From Bradyrhizobium sp. SK17 (lineage in GTDB: Bacteria; Pseudomonadota; Alphaproteobacteria; Rhizobiales; Xanthobacteraceae), in NCBI RefSeq assembly GCF_002831585.1, contig NZ_CP025113.1, forward strand, positions 4,727,001 through 4,791,000: a stretch of DNA of 64,000 nucleotides, written 5' to 3'. Positions 1 through 8,783 of this stretch are shown here, in pieces. Position numbers and translations under genes: made by a program. Within the stretch, counting starts at the first letter, position 1. Each line of letters opens with the position of its first letter. The notes beneath the pieces are model-generated. The model did no database searches. It was not told the origin of the DNA and worked only from the letters and a program-made list of their open reading frames with translations.

Positions 1-938
1 CCACGCTGCTGCCGCTGCACGGGCAGGGCACCGAGATCGGCGGCTACGCCACCGATCTCGCGATCGCGCTGCTGTTCTTCCTTCACGGCGCCCGGCTGTC
101 GACCACCGAGGCGCTGGTCGGCGCCCGGCACTGGAAGCTGCATCTGGTGATCTTCCTCTCGACCTTCGGCCTGTTCCCGCTGCTCGGGCTCGCGGCCCAT
201 GCGCTGGCGCCGCATCTGTTGACGCCGGCGTTGTGGGCGGGCGTGATCCTGATCTGCATCCTGCCGTCGACCGTGCAGTCCTCGGTCGCCTTCACCTCGA
301 TCGCGGGTGGCAATGTCTCGGCGGCGTTGTGCTCGGCGACCGCCTCCAATCTGCTCGGCATCGTCGCGACGCCGCTGCTGGCCGGCGTGCTGCTCTCCAG
401 CCATGGCGGGTTCTCCGGCAACGCCGCGCTCGACATCGTCGTGCAGTTGCTGCTGCCGTTCGTGGCGGGACAATTGTCGCGGCCGCTGATCGGCGGCTTC
501 GTTGCCAGGCATCATGCGGTGCTCGGCCTGGTCGACCGCGGTTCGATCCTCCTGATCGTCTACACCGCGTTCAGCGACGGCGTCAGCCATGGCATCTGGC
601 ACCAGGTCAACGCGACGCAGATGGCGATCGTGCTCGGCCTCGACGCGGTGCTGCTGGCGGTGGTGCTGCTGATCACCAATTTCGGCAGCCAGCTGCTTGG
701 CTTCTCACGCGCCGACCGCATCGCCATCATGTTCTGCGGCTCGAAGAAGTCGCTCGCGAGCGGCCTGCCGATGGCGAGCGTGCTGCTCGTCGGCCAGTCG
801 GTCGGGTTGATCGTGCTGCCGCTGATGCTGTTTCACCAGATCCAGCTGATGACCTGCGCGGCGCTGGCGCGGCATTATGCGGGTGCGGAGGAGGCGGCCA
901 CGCGCGGCGCAGTGCCGGTGCTGGTTAAGGCGCATTGA
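1..938 (+). CDS. Bile acid:sodium symporter-like transporter, 5' truncated
   Basis: The reading frame is open from position 3 to the stop at 936-938, so the true start lies before the window; about 311 residues are present. The protein is almost entirely hydrophobic, with eight or more predicted membrane segments. Conserved stretches such as LPSTVQSSVAFTSIAGGN and FCGSKKSLASGLPMA match the SBF-like (YfeH/RCH1-type) branch of bile acid:sodium symporters. The likely role is ion-coupled transport of an organic anion across the inner membrane; the substrate cannot be read from sequence. A GTG at 147 would cut off the first helices and is not a credible start. Confidence 0.85.
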   Translation, partial: TLLPLHGQGTEIGGYATDLAIALLFFLHGARLSTTEALVGARHWKLHLVIFLSTFGLFPLLGLAAHALAPHLLTPALWAGVILICILPSTVQSSVAFTSIAGGNVSAALCSATASNLLGIVATPLLAGVLLSSHGGFSGNAALDIVVQLLLPFVAGQLSRPLIGGFVARHHAVLGLVDRGSILLIVYTAFSDGVSHGIWHQVNATQMAIVLGLDAVLLAVVLLITNFGSQLLGFSRADRIAIMFCGSKKSLASGLPMASVLLVGQSVGLIVLPLMLFHQIQLMTCAALARHYAGAEEAATRGAVPVLVKAH

Positions 939-952
939 GCCAAGCCTCCCGC

Positions 953-1056
953 TGTCGTCCCCCGGCTCGACCGGGGGACCCAGTACGCCGCGGCTTCTCC
1001 GCGACCAACTGATGTCTCCGGAATACTGGATCGCCCGGTCGAGCCGGGCGACGACA
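953..1056. repeat. Intergenic palindromic repeat (GTCGTC type)
   Basis: The 5' part, TGTCGTCCCCCGGCTCGACC, is matched by a near-perfect reverse complement ending GAGCCGGGCGACGACA. The arms extend through CCCAGTA/TACTGG, so the transcript could form a long hairpin of about 30 bp. It fills the gap between the SBF gene and the GrdB-like gene, which converge here. It resembles the other intergenic palindromes in this window but is its own variant. Confidence 0.8.
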
Positions 1057-1094
1057 CCGTCAGTTTGGCGAGCGATGCGCCCAAACGCCCGGCG

Positions 1095-2024
1095 CTACGC
1101 GACGCGCAGGCCCTTCGCGATTTCCTTCTGCGCGTCGAATTCGCGGCGCAGCCGTGCCAGCTCGTCCGCACTCAGCGCCTCGGCGTTGCTGTAATCGCGC
1201 TTCCACGATGCATCCGCGCTCCAGCGCAGCGGCGACTGCACGGTGGTCTGCGGACCCGGCGCGGACTCCAGCACGCGCAGCGCGAGCTCCAGCGTGAACG
1301 CCTGCGAGGCCTCGTCATGCGGCTTGCCGGCGGAATTGCCGAGCGGGAAATCGGAGAACAGGAAACGCGGCACCGCGGCGTGCTCGACGATATCCTTGGC
1401 GCAGCCCATCACAACGGTCGGGATGCCGTTGGCCTCGAGATGGCGTGCCACCAGGCTGACGGTCTGGTGGCACACCGGGCAGTTCGGCACCAGCACCGCG
1501 GCGTCGACCTTGTCGTCGCGGCAGCGCTCGAGGATCTCGGGCGCGTCGGTCTCGATGGTGACGCGGTGGCTGCGGTTGGTCGGTGCGCCAAAGAAGCGCG
1601 GCGCGACTTCGCCGATCATGCCGGCCGCAGCGAGGCGCTTGAGCTGCGCCAGCGGGAACCAGGTGCCGCTGTCGGTCGCCGTGGTATGGGTGCGGTCATA
1701 GGCGATGTGCGAAATCCGCAGGTCGTGCTGCTGCGACGTGTCGCCGTCATAGACCGAATAGAACTTGGCGCCGCCATTGTATTTCGCGCCCGGACCCTGG
1801 TCGCCCTTGGCCGCATCGAACGGCGCCGCCGTCGTGATGATGGCGACGCGGGACTGCTTCAGCGGCTTGTTCAGCGGCTGGAACGGCGCCAAGGTGTAAT
1901 GCGCCCAGCGGTAGGGGGTGGTGTAGCCGATCGCCGCGTAATAATCGCGGGTCCGCTTCATGTAGCCGATCGGGGCGTCGTCGTCGGGGGCAAAGCCGGT
2001 TTGATCGTCTGAAGCTGCGGCCAT
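1095..2024 (-). CDS. GrdB-like glycine/sarcosine/betaine reductase family protein, Cys version
   Basis: 309 residues. The sequence aligns from memory with the GrdB/PrdB selenoprotein B family: an N-terminal RDYYAAIGY segment, then PNCPVCHQ with a C182-x-x-C185 motif, and FPLGNSAGKP. In clostridial GrdB a selenocysteine occupies the first position of the U-x-x-C pair; here it appears to be Cys182. Genuine GrdB works in anaerobic amino-acid reductases with GrdA/GrdE/GrdC/D partners, none of which is nearby, so the reaction is unknown. The start at 2024 is preferred because AAGGGAG lies just upstream; an ATG pair at 2051/2048 is also in frame. It diverges from the lytic transglycosylase. Confidence 0.75.
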   Translation of the reverse strand: MAAASDDQTGFAPDDDAPIGYMKRTRDYYAAIGYTTPYRWAHYTLAPFQPLNKPLKQSRVAIITTAAPFDAAKGDQGPGAKYNGGAKFYSVYDGDTSQQHDLRISHIAYDRTHTTATDSGTWFPLAQLKRLAAAGMIGEVAPRFFGAPTNRSHRVTIETDAPEILERCRDDKVDAAVLVPNCPVCHQTVSLVARHLEANGIPTVVMGCAKDIVEHAAVPRFLFSDFPLGNSAGKPHDEASQAFTLELALRVLESAPGPQTTVQSPLRWSADASWKRDYSNAEALSADELARLRREFDAQKEIAKGLRVA

Positions 2025-2116
2025 TTTGCGCTCCCTTTTGCGCGCCATCATTTCAGTCCATAGCTAGACCACGAGCTTGCGGTGTCAAGCCGCGCCAGCG
2101 CGGGAACAGATTTGCC

Positions 2117-3148
2117 ATGCGAACAGGTCTTTGCGCCGCATTGGTCCTGCTTGTGATGCTGGTGCCGACGCTCGGTGCCGGGGCGGAGGACGCGCCTGCC
2201 GCGAAGCCTGAGCCGGCCCCCGCCGAGCAGCCCACACCACCGGCGCCACCGGCGGAGAAACCTGCCGCAGCCCCAGTGGACATGCCGGCGACGCCTGCCG
2301 AGCCGCCCGCGGCGGCCGACAAGCCCGCGGACGACGCGCGCGAGAGCGACACCCGCGAGGCGATGTGCCTGATGATCGAATCGGCGGCACGGGCCAACGA
2401 CCTGCCGCTCGAATTCTTCGCGCGCGTGATCTGGCAGGAGAGCCGCTTCCAGGCCGATGCGATCGGCCCGATCACCCGCAACGGCCAGCGCGCGCAGGGC
2501 ATCGCGCAGTTCATGCCGGGCACCGCGAACGAGCGCGGGCTGCTCGATCCCTTCAATCCCGTGCAGGCATTGCCGAAGTCGGCCGAATTCCTCAGCGAGC
2601 TGCGCAACCAGTTCGGCAATCTCGGCCTCGCGGCGGCGGCCTACAATGCCGGCCCGCGCCGCGTGCAGGACTGGCTCGCCGGCACCGGGGCGATGCCGCA
2701 GGAGACGCGCAACTACGTCTCCGCGATCACCGGCTCGAGCGTCGACGACTGGGCTGCCGCTGCCCGCAACAACGGCAAGATGCCGGAGCGTCCGCCGGCC
2801 AAGAGCTGCCGCGAGTTGATGGCGTTATTGAAGCGAGCGCCCAATCCGTTCGTGGCCGGGCTCGAGCAGCACATCACGCTGTCGGCGGCCAAGGTCTGGG
2901 GCGTGCAGCTCGCCGCCGGCTTCAGCCGCGACAAGGCGCTTGCGATGTATGCCCGTGCCATCAAGCGGCTGTCCAACGTCATCGGCGACCAGGATCCGAG
3001 CCTGCTCTCGTCGCGGCTGCGCAGCCGTGGCAGCGCGACGTTCTACCAGGTGCGGATCGGCGCCGACAGCCGGCCCGAGGCCGACGGCCTGTGCAGCCGC
3101 ATCCGCAAGGCGGGCGGCGCGTGCTTCGTGCTGAAGAACCGGGCGTGA
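2117..3148 (+). CDS. Periplasmic lytic murein transglycosylase, SLT family
   Basis: 343 residues. Residues 1-23 form a signal peptide, followed by a Pro/Ala/Glu-rich linker to about residue 75. The goose-lysozyme-like SLT domain follows: QESRF with catalytic Glu108, GIAQFMPGT (128-136) and AYNAGP (175-180), all hallmarks of soluble lytic transglycosylases. It should cleave the MurNAc-GlcNAc bond of peptidoglycan to give 1,6-anhydro ends. The C-terminal part (about 240-343) has a segment resembling a SPOR-like fold (FYQVRIGADSR..AEADGLCSRIRKAGGACFVLK), which is an inference. It is a single gene between two unrelated ones. Confidence 0.88.
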   Translation: MRTGLCAALVLLVMLVPTLGAGAEDAPAAKPEPAPAEQPTPPAPPAEKPAAAPVDMPATPAEPPAAADKPADDARESDTREAMCLMIESAARANDLPLEFFARVIWQESRFQADAIGPITRNGQRAQGIAQFMPGTANERGLLDPFNPVQALPKSAEFLSELRNQFGNLGLAAAAYNAGPRRVQDWLAGTGAMPQETRNYVSAITGSSVDDWAAAARNNGKMPERPPAKSCRELMALLKRAPNPFVAGLEQHITLSAAKVWGVQLAAGFSRDKALAMYARAIKRLSNVIGDQDPSLLSSRLRSRGSATFYQVRIGADSRPEADGLCSRIRKAGGACFVLKNRA

Positions 3149-3164
3149 GGCACGGACTTCTCCA

Positions 3165-3250
3165 CGTCATTGCGAGGAGCGAAGCGACGAAGCAATCGAT
3201 CTGTCCGAGCAAGCGGAGCAATGGATTGCTTCGCTTCGCTCGCAATGACG
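3165..3250. repeat. 86-bp palindromic repeat, CGTCATTGCGAG family, copy 1
   Basis: Begins CGTCATTGCGAGGAGCGAAG and ends with the reverse complement CTTCGCTCGCAATGACG; the whole forms a long hairpin with a short variable loop. A second copy of exactly the same length is at 11037-11122. It lies between the lytic transglycosylase and azlC. Confidence 0.88.
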
Positions 3251-3353
3251 AGTGGGGTTATCGCCACTGCATACCGGACCTGTGCCATCCCTTGCTTGAC
3301 CCTGCTTTCATCGCGCCCTAAGCCGCCGCGATTGCAAAACCATCCGGTTCCCC

Positions 3354-4106
3354 GTGGCGCTTCCTCCGCTCGATTCTCCGCAATGGCAGACCTCGTTCCG
3401 CGCCTTCCTGTGGGGCGCGCGGTCGATCGGCGCGACGGTGCTGACGCTGGTGCTGTTCGCGACCTATCTCGGCATCGGCGCGCTGGCGCATGATTCCGGA
3501 TTCTCGCTGGGCTGGACCCTGGCGAGCACGGCGTTCGTCTGGGCGGGGCCGGCGCAGATCATCGTGATCACGACGCTCGGCTCCGGCGCCACGGTGCTGC
3601 AATCGGCGATCGCGGTCACCGTCAGCGCGATCCGGCTGTTCCCGATGGTGGTGTCGGTGTTGCCGATGATGCGCACCGAGGACACCAAGCGGCGGCATCT
3701 GATCCTGGTCGCGCATCTGACCGCGGTGACGCTGTGGGTCGAGTGCTTCCGCTTCCTGCCGCAGGTGCCGCGCAACCGGCGGATCGCCTTCATCCATGGG
3801 CTCGGCTGCGGGCTGGTCACGGTCTGCCTGATCGCCAACACGATCGGCTATACGCTCGCGGCCAATCTGACGCCGCTGTTGGCGGCCGGCATGCTGATGC
3901 TGACGCCGCTCGCCTTCCTGTTCTCGACCGCGCGTAATTGCCGCGAGCTCGCCGACGTCATCGCACTGGTGCTCGGCCTGCTGCTGTTCCCGCTGGCGGC
4001 GATGCTGAACAGCGGCGTCGACATCCTGGTCAGCGGCGTCGTCGCGGGAACCATTGCCTATGGCGTGCACCGGGCGCGGGCAGGCACCGTGAGGGCGCGC
4101 GCGTGA
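3354..4106 (+). CDS. azlC: AzlC-type branched-chain amino acid exporter large subunit
   Basis: 250 residues with about six to seven membrane helices. The AzlC signature region is visible: TLASTAFVWAGPAQIIVITTL followed by VSAIRLFPMVVSVLPMM. AzlC works with the small AzlD subunit to export branched-chain amino acids and analogues such as azaleucine. It starts at a GTG; the stop overlaps the azlD start by GTGA, a typical two-gene translational coupling. Assignment of substrate rests on family knowledge. Confidence 0.85.
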   Translation: MALPPLDSPQWQTSFRAFLWGARSIGATVLTLVLFATYLGIGALAHDSGFSLGWTLASTAFVWAGPAQIIVITTLGSGATVLQSAIAVTVSAIRLFPMVVSVLPMMRTEDTKRRHLILVAHLTAVTLWVECFRFLPQVPRNRRIAFIHGLGCGLVTVCLIANTIGYTLAANLTPLLAAGMLMLTPLAFLFSTARNCRELADVIALVLGLLLFPLAAMLNSGVDILVSGVVAGTIAYGVHRARAGTVRARA

Positions 4107-4447
4107 CTGGTTTCATCGGTGACTGGCACGCGCTCGCGATCCTGTTCGTTGCAGGCGTCATCCCCAACCAGATCTGGCGCATGCTCGGCCTGTGGTTCGG
4201 CGGCGGCATCGACGAGAACTCCGAGCTGCTGGTCTGGGTGAGGGCGGTCGCCACCGCGATCCTCGCCGGAATCATCGCGCAGATCCTGGTGCAGCCGCCG
4301 GGCGCGCTCGCCAGCGTGCCGGACTGGCTGCGCTACAGTTCGGTCGCCGCCGGCTTCGTCGCGTTCATGCTGGCGCGGAAATCGATCTTCGCCGGCGTCA
4401 TCGTCGGCGAGGTCGTCATGATCGCGGGCAAATACTGGCTCGGCTGA
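4103..4447 (+). CDS. azlD: AzlD family transporter small subunit
   Basis: 114 residues with three to four hydrophobic helices, the size expected for AzlD. GTG start at 4103 overlaps the azlC stop by four bases. Residues FVAGVIPNQIWRMLG and LLVWVRAVATAILAGIIAQIL fit the family. It pairs with AzlC to form the exporter. Confidence 0.82.
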   Translation: MTGFIGDWHALAILFVAGVIPNQIWRMLGLWFGGGIDENSELLVWVRAVATAILAGIIAQILVQPPGALASVPDWLRYSSVAAGFVAFMLARKSIFAGVIVGEVVMIAGKYWLG

Positions 4448-4508
4448 TTGCAGCGATCGCATTATCCGCTACTCTCGTTGCCCAACAACAAGACAGCGGG
4501 GAAACGGC

Positions 4509-5492
4509 ATGCAGCGGCGCGCATCATCGCCATTCATTATTGCTTTGACGGCGTTGCTGGCGGCGATGGCGCTGCCGGCGCGCGCGGCCGACTATCCGGC
4601 CCGTCCGATCAAGCTGGTGGTGCCCTATGCCGCAGGAGGACCGACCGACGTGCTCGGCCGCGTCGTCGGCGAATATCTCGGGCGCGATCTTAAGCAGGTG
4701 GTCGTGGTCGAGAACAAGGCTGGGGCGCAGGGCGCGATCGGCGCCGAGGCGGTGGCGCGCTCCGATCCCGATGGCTACACGCTGTTCGTGACGGCGGCCT
4801 CGATCTTCGTGCTCAACCCGCTGCTCTACAAGAAGCTGCCCTACGATCCGACGCGGGATTTCCGCCTGCTGTCGGTGATCACGGATTCTCCGATGATCAT
4901 GGAGGTGAATCCCTCGGTGCCGGCCAAGACCGTTGCGGAGTTCGTCGCCTACGCCAAGAAAAATCCCGGCAAGCTCAATTTCGGATCGGCGGGGACCGGT
5001 GGCACGGTTCATCTCGCCGGCGAGATGTTCAAGCAGATGGCCGGCGTCGACATGACCCATGTGCCCTACAAGGGCGCCGGACCCGCGTTGCAGGATCTGC
5101 TGTCCGGCAACATCCAGCTGATGTTCGACACCCTCGGCACCGCGCTGCCGCCGGTGAAGTCCGGCATGCTGCGCGCGCTCGGCGTCAGCTCGACCGCGCG
5201 CATTGCCGACCTGCCGGCTCTGCCGACGATCGCCGAGAGCGGCTATCCCGATTATGCGGTCAGCGTCTGGTATGGTATTGCAGCGCCGTCGAAAGTGCCT
5301 GACGAGATCGCCGGCAAGATCAAGGCGAGCCTCGACCGGGCCTTGAACGACGAGGCGTTTCGCGCTTCGCTGGTCAAGATCGGCTTTCCGCCGCTGCGCC
5401 CGAAGAGCCAGGCCGAGATCGACACGTTCGTGGATACCGATCGCGCGCGGTGGGCGGGCGTGGTCAAGGCGCTCAACATATCGCTGGACTGA
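4509..5492 (+). CDS. Tripartite tricarboxylate transporter substrate-binding protein (Bug family)
   Basis: 327 residues. A cleaved signal peptide (1-26, ending PARAA) is followed by the Bug hallmark YPARPIKLVVPYAAGGPTD, then GSAGTGGTVHLAGEMFK and HVPYKGAGPALQDLLSGN. Such periplasmic proteins bind carboxylates or aromatic acids for TctAB permeases. No tctA/tctB is nearby, so it is an orphan binding protein, as is common in Bradyrhizobium and Bordetella. Start ATG has GGGGAAAC upstream. Only three bases separate it from trmO, so the two may be co-transcribed. Confidence 0.9.
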   Translation: MQRRASSPFIIALTALLAAMALPARAADYPARPIKLVVPYAAGGPTDVLGRVVGEYLGRDLKQVVVVENKAGAQGAIGAEAVARSDPDGYTLFVTAASIFVLNPLLYKKLPYDPTRDFRLLSVITDSPMIMEVNPSVPAKTVAEFVAYAKKNPGKLNFGSAGTGGTVHLAGEMFKQMAGVDMTHVPYKGAGPALQDLLSGNIQLMFDTLGTALPPVKSGMLRALGVSSTARIADLPALPTIAESGYPDYAVSVWYGIAAPSKVPDEIAGKIKASLDRALNDEAFRASLVKIGFPPLRPKSQAEIDTFVDTDRARWAGVVKALNISLD

Positions 5493-5495
5493 CAC

Positions 5496-5987
5496 ATGGT
5501 ACGTGAAATGGAATTGCGCCAGGGCGAGGTCGCCGTCGACATGCCGGCGGCGCGCGATGCCGGGCTCGTCTTCATCGGCCGCATCCGTACGCCCTGGACC
5601 TCGCGGCTGGCGACGCCGCGGCAGGGGCGGCACGACGGCCCGGTGTGCCGGCTGGAGATTTTCGAGCCCTGGGTCGCCGCCATCAAGGGCGTCGATTTCT
5701 ACTCGAACCTCGAAGTGCTGTACTGGCTGCACCAGTCGCGTCGCGACATCGTGCTGCAAAGCCCGAAGAACAACGGCAACACCCGCGGCACCTTCTCGCT
5801 GCGCTCGCCGGTGCGGCCCAATCCGATCGGGACCTCGGTCGTCAAGCTGGTCGGGGTCGAGGGCAACGTCATTTTGGTCCGCGGCCTCGACTGCCTCGAC
5901 GAGACGCCGCTGATCGACGTCAAGCCCGACCGCTGCGAGTTTACCCCGCTGGCCCCGCCGCAGCCGGGCGATTTCGAGACGGAGTAG
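5496..5987 (+). CDS. trmO: tRNA (N6-threonylcarbamoyladenosine-37-N6)-methyltransferase TrmO-like (TsaA)
   Basis: 163 residues of the TsaA/YaeB (UPF0066) beta-barrel family. The diagnostic motif SLRSPVRPNPIG (about residues 104-115) and the earlier RIRTPWTSR segment are present. TrmO uses S-adenosylmethionine to methylate t6A37 of tRNA-Thr in E. coli. This version has only the core barrel and lacks the C-terminal domain of the 235-residue enterobacterial protein. It follows the Bug-type gene by three bases. Confidence 0.87.
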   Translation: MVREMELRQGEVAVDMPAARDAGLVFIGRIRTPWTSRLATPRQGRHDGPVCRLEIFEPWVAAIKGVDFYSNLEVLYWLHQSRRDIVLQSPKNNGNTRGTFSLRSPVRPNPIGTSVVKLVGVEGNVILVRGLDCLDETPLIDVKPDRCEFTPLAPPQPGDFETE

Positions 5988-5989
5988 GT

Positions 5990-6119
5990 CGTCATTCCGG
6001 GGCGTCGCGCAGCGACGAGCCCGGAATCCATGGCGCCCCCAGCTCGGTCGCTCGTCAGTTCGGGATTCGTGGAGGAATGGATTCCGGGCTCGCGCCAAGA
6101 GGCGCGCCCCGGAATGACG
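5990..6119. repeat. Palindromic repeat, CGTCATTCCGGGG family, copy 1
   Basis: Starts CGTCATTCCGGGGCGTCGCG and ends GCGCGCCCCGGAATGACG, the inverted partner. The internal part also contains paired GAGCCCGGAATCCAT and ATGGATTCCGGGCTC. Related elements are at 24993-25100 and, as a short form, 32067-32109. It separates the convergent trmO and HIT genes. Confidence 0.85.
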
Positions 6120-6128
6120 CTGACGGCG

Positions 6129-6554
6129 TCACTTCAACGCCGCAATCAGCTTCGCCGCATTCGCCTCCAGCACCTTGCCGTCTTCCTTGAGACTGGCGGG
6201 CGGCAGCAGCGCGACGCCGTCCTTGCGCGGCATCACGTGCATGTGGAGGTGGAACACGACCTGGCCACCGGCGGGCTCGTTGAATTGCTGCACGGTGATG
6301 CCGTCGGCCTCGAATGCCTTCATCGCGGCGGCCGCGATCTTGTGTGCCGCGCGCGCGACATGGGCGTAGTCGTCCGGCGTGATGTCGAGAATGTTGCGGG
6401 CAGGGGCTTTCGGGATCACCAGCGTATGCCCGGGCGAGCGCGGCATGATGTCGAGGAAGGCGAGCACGTGCTCGTTCTCATAGACCTTGTAGCAGGGAAA
6501 CTCGCCGCGCAGGATCTTTGCGAAGGGGTTGTTATTGTCGTAGGCGGCGGGCAT
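6129..6554 (-). CDS. HIT family nucleotide-binding/hydrolase protein
   Basis: 141 residues. The histidine-triad motif is clear: HLHMHVMPR near residue 100 with the central His as expected nucleophile, preceded by NEPAGGQVV. N-terminal FAKILRGEFPCYKVYE and AFLDIMPRSPGHTLVIPK are typical of HINT-like purine nucleoside phosphoramidases. Start chosen at 6554, where AGGAG sits upstream. It is the last gene of a minus-strand row after the FemAB-like gene, 55 bp apart. Confidence 0.9.
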   Translation of the reverse strand: MPAAYDNNNPFAKILRGEFPCYKVYENEHVLAFLDIMPRSPGHTLVIPKAPARNILDITPDDYAHVARAAHKIAAAAMKAFEADGITVQQFNEPAGGQVVFHLHMHVMPRKDGVALLPPASLKEDGKVLEANAAKLIAALK

Positions 6555-6609
6555 GGCGGCGTCTCCTGAATTTTTTTGGAAGGCTAATGTCTCGGTCACG
6601 GGCCAAACG

Positions 6610-7860
6610 TCAAGCGTCGTCCTCGGCGGTCTTGCGGAACGGGCCGGCCTCGGTGAGCTCGCGGCCGACCTCGGCGACGTAATCGCGCTCGCGCTTGAGG
6701 TAGTCGGCGATCGCGTTGCGCAATCCGGGGTCGGCGATGAAATGCGCCGAGTGGGTGGTCTGCGGCAGGTAGCCGCGCGCCAGCTTGTGCTCGCCCTGCG
6801 CGCCAGCCTCGACCACCTTGAGCCCGCGTTGAACCGCGAAATCGATCGCCTGGTAGTAGCAGACCTCGAAATGCAGGAACGGGTGGTGCTCGACCGCACC
6901 CCAGTTGCGGCCGAACAGCGTGTCCGAGCCGATGAAATTAATCGCGCCCGCGATCCAGCGACCGTCGCGCTTGGCCATCACCAACAGCACGTCGCGGGCC
7001 ATGCTCTCGCCGATCAGCGAGAAGAACTTGCGGGTCAGATAGGGCCGGCCCCATTTGCGCGAGCCGGTTTCCATGTAGAACTCGAAGAATGCGTCCCAGG
7101 CCTCCTCGGTGATATCGGAGCCGGTCAGCCAGTGGATCGTGATCCCGGCCGCGACCGCTTCGCGCCGCTCGCGCTTGATGGCCTTGCGGTGACGCGAGTT
7201 CAGCGATCCCAGGAAATCGTCGAAGGTCTTGTAGCCTTCATTGTGCCAGTGGAACTGCTGGTCGGTCCGTTGCAGGAAGCCATGCGCGCCGAGGAACCTG
7301 GCCTCGTCCTCGCGGGCGAACGTCACATGCACGGAGGAGGCCTCGGTGGCGTTGCAGAGCGCCCGCAGGCCGCGCGCCAAAGCGGAGCCGATCACCTCGC
7401 GGTCGACGTCGCCCCGGATCAACAGCCGCGGCCCGGTCGCCGGCGTGAACGGCACTGAGACCTGGAGCTTCGGGTAATAGCTGCCGCCGGCGCGGTGATA
7501 GGCCTCGGCCCAGCCGCGGTCGAACACGTATTCGCCCTGCGAGTGCGATTTCAGATAGCAGGGTACGACGCCGACGATCCGGCCGTCGAGTTTGGCGATC
7601 AGATGCCGGGGGCCCCAGCCGGTGCGCGGGCAGGCCGAGCTGGAGGCCTCCGCGGCGGCAAAAAAAGCATGGGAAACGAAGGGGTTATAGCTCGAACCTG
7701 CGATCTTCTGGCAATCGCTTGCGGAGCCGGGCGAGGCCAGGGTGTCGAGCTGGTGAATGCTATCCGCGTCCGCCTTCGGATTGGCGCAGGCGTCCCACTC
7801 GGCCGCCGGAATGGCGCCGATGTCAGCTAGAGCTTCCAGGGTGATTTCAGAAGACGCCAT
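6610..7860 (-). CDS. GNAT-fold FemAB-like protein (DUF482/PF04339)
   Basis: 416 residues. The sequence contains YLKSHSQGEYVFDRGWAEAY, LNSRHRKAIKRERREA and MYLTRKFF-like segments typical of the PF04339 family, annotated as peptidoglycan-biosynthesis or N-acyltransferase-like. The fold is two GNAT-like domains as in FemAB. The substrate is unknown. The start at 7860 (MASSEITLE) is chosen because the in-frame extension upstream is translation of an intergenic repeat (7887-7933) rather than conserved protein. No strong ribosome site is visible at this ATG. Confidence 0.8.
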   Translation of the reverse strand: MASSEITLEALADIGAIPAAEWDACANPKADADSIHQLDTLASPGSASDCQKIAGSSYNPFVSHAFFAAAEASSSACPRTGWGPRHLIAKLDGRIVGVVPCYLKSHSQGEYVFDRGWAEAYHRAGGSYYPKLQVSVPFTPATGPRLLIRGDVDREVIGSALARGLRALCNATEASSVHVTFAREDEARFLGAHGFLQRTDQQFHWHNEGYKTFDDFLGSLNSRHRKAIKRERREAVAAGITIHWLTGSDITEEAWDAFFEFYMETGSRKWGRPYLTRKFFSLIGESMARDVLLVMAKRDGRWIAGAINFIGSDTLFGRNWGAVEHHPFLHFEVCYYQAIDFAVQRGLKVVEAGAQGEHKLARGYLPQTTHSAHFIADPGLRNAIADYLKRERDYVAEVGRELTEAGPFRKTAEDDA

Positions 7861-7886
7861 CGAGAATGAAGACCGGTGCCTTGTCC

Positions 7887-7933
7887 GAGCATGAAACTTC
7901 CGGAACAGCTGGCTCCACTTCCGGATCATGCTC
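7887..7933. repeat. GAGCATGA palindromic repeat
   Basis: GAGCATGA at one end and TCATGCTC at the other are perfect inverted repeats, with a second TTCCGGA/TCCGGA pair inside. This resembles a short element common in Bradyrhizobium intergenic regions whose translation gives artificial MIRK-type N-termini. It lies just upstream of the FemAB-like gene. Confidence 0.7.
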
Positions 7934-8027
7934 CGCAATCCGCCATCGCCGATGACGACCAATGCCTGACCAGCCCCTGCAAAGATCGTGCATCGCAGCG
8001 ACGACTTCAAGGCTGCGAAGGGACATG

Positions 8028-8780
8028 TCAGGTTCCCGGCACAAACCCTTCAAAGATCATCTGATCGGCGTAGCGCGCGGCGCGTTCGCGCTGCTCCGCG
8101 GTCCGCACGGTCCAGGCCAGCAGCGGACAGCCGAACAGGTTGCGGGCGATCCAGGGGGCCGGTGCCGGGAGCTGGTTGACCCAGAAGGCAACGAAGTGCG
8201 GCTGGGTGTTGAAGCCGTGGCGCAAATACAACATGCCGTCGCGCTGCGCCGGCGACAGCTTGTCCCAGTAGCCGTCGTCATAGGTACGCTGGGCGGTAAT
8301 GCCGCGTGGCAGCGCCGGCATGGTCTCGCGCAGCGCCAGCACCTGGTCGGGGTCGAACGACATCCCGACCACAGGGCCGGAATAGGAGGCGAGCACCTCG
8401 GCCATCCGCCGCACCAGCCTGCGGTCGCCGTCGAAATGGCTCTTCACCTCCACCACCAGCGGGACGCGGCCGGCGACCAGCGCGCAGAGATCGCCGAGCG
8501 TCATCATCTGCTCGGAGGTGTCCTTGAACCTGACCGCCTTCAGTTCGGCCGCCGTCTTGGTCGCCAAGAGCCCCGAACCTTCGGTGAGGCGACCAAGCGC
8601 ATCGTCGTGATGCACCATGGCCTCGCCGTCGGCGGTGAGCTGGATGTCGCACTCGATGGCGAAGTTGCCGGCGACCGCGGCGTTGGCCGCGGCCGGCATG
8701 TTCTCGATGATGCCACGCGCGGCATCATGCAGGCCGCGATGGGCGACCGGCCGTTTGGTCAGCCACTCAGGGGCGCGCAT
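8028..8780 (-). CDS. Glycerophosphodiester phosphodiesterase family protein
   Basis: 250 residues. GDPD hallmarks are visible: PVAHRGLHD at the N-terminus (His of the HR motif), then FAIECDIQLTADGEAMVHHDD with the metal-binding Glu/Asp and the second catalytic His. It hydrolyses glycerophosphodiesters to glycerol-3-phosphate and an alcohol. There is no signal peptide, so it is probably cytosolic. Its start is three bases after the stop of the RidA gene, which indicates an operon. Confidence 0.9.
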   Translation of the reverse strand: MRAPEWLTKRPVAHRGLHDAARGIIENMPAAANAAVAGNFAIECDIQLTADGEAMVHHDDALGRLTEGSGLLATKTAAELKAVRFKDTSEQMMTLGDLCALVAGRVPLVVEVKSHFDGDRRLVRRMAEVLASYSGPVVGMSFDPDQVLALRETMPALPRGITAQRTYDDGYWDKLSPAQRDGMLYLRHGFNTQPHFVAFWVNQLPAPAPWIARNLFGCPLLAWTVRTAEQRERAARYADQMIFEGFVPGT

Positions 8781-8783
8781 CGC

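Noticed and set aside
4524..6098. Long minus-strand frame opposite the Bug-type gene and trmO
   Set aside because: It mirrors two clear plus-strand genes and reads as Arg/His-rich low-complexity text.
7861..8010. N-terminal extension of the FemAB-like protein
   Set aside because: It is translation of the GAGCATGA repeat and non-conserved sequence.
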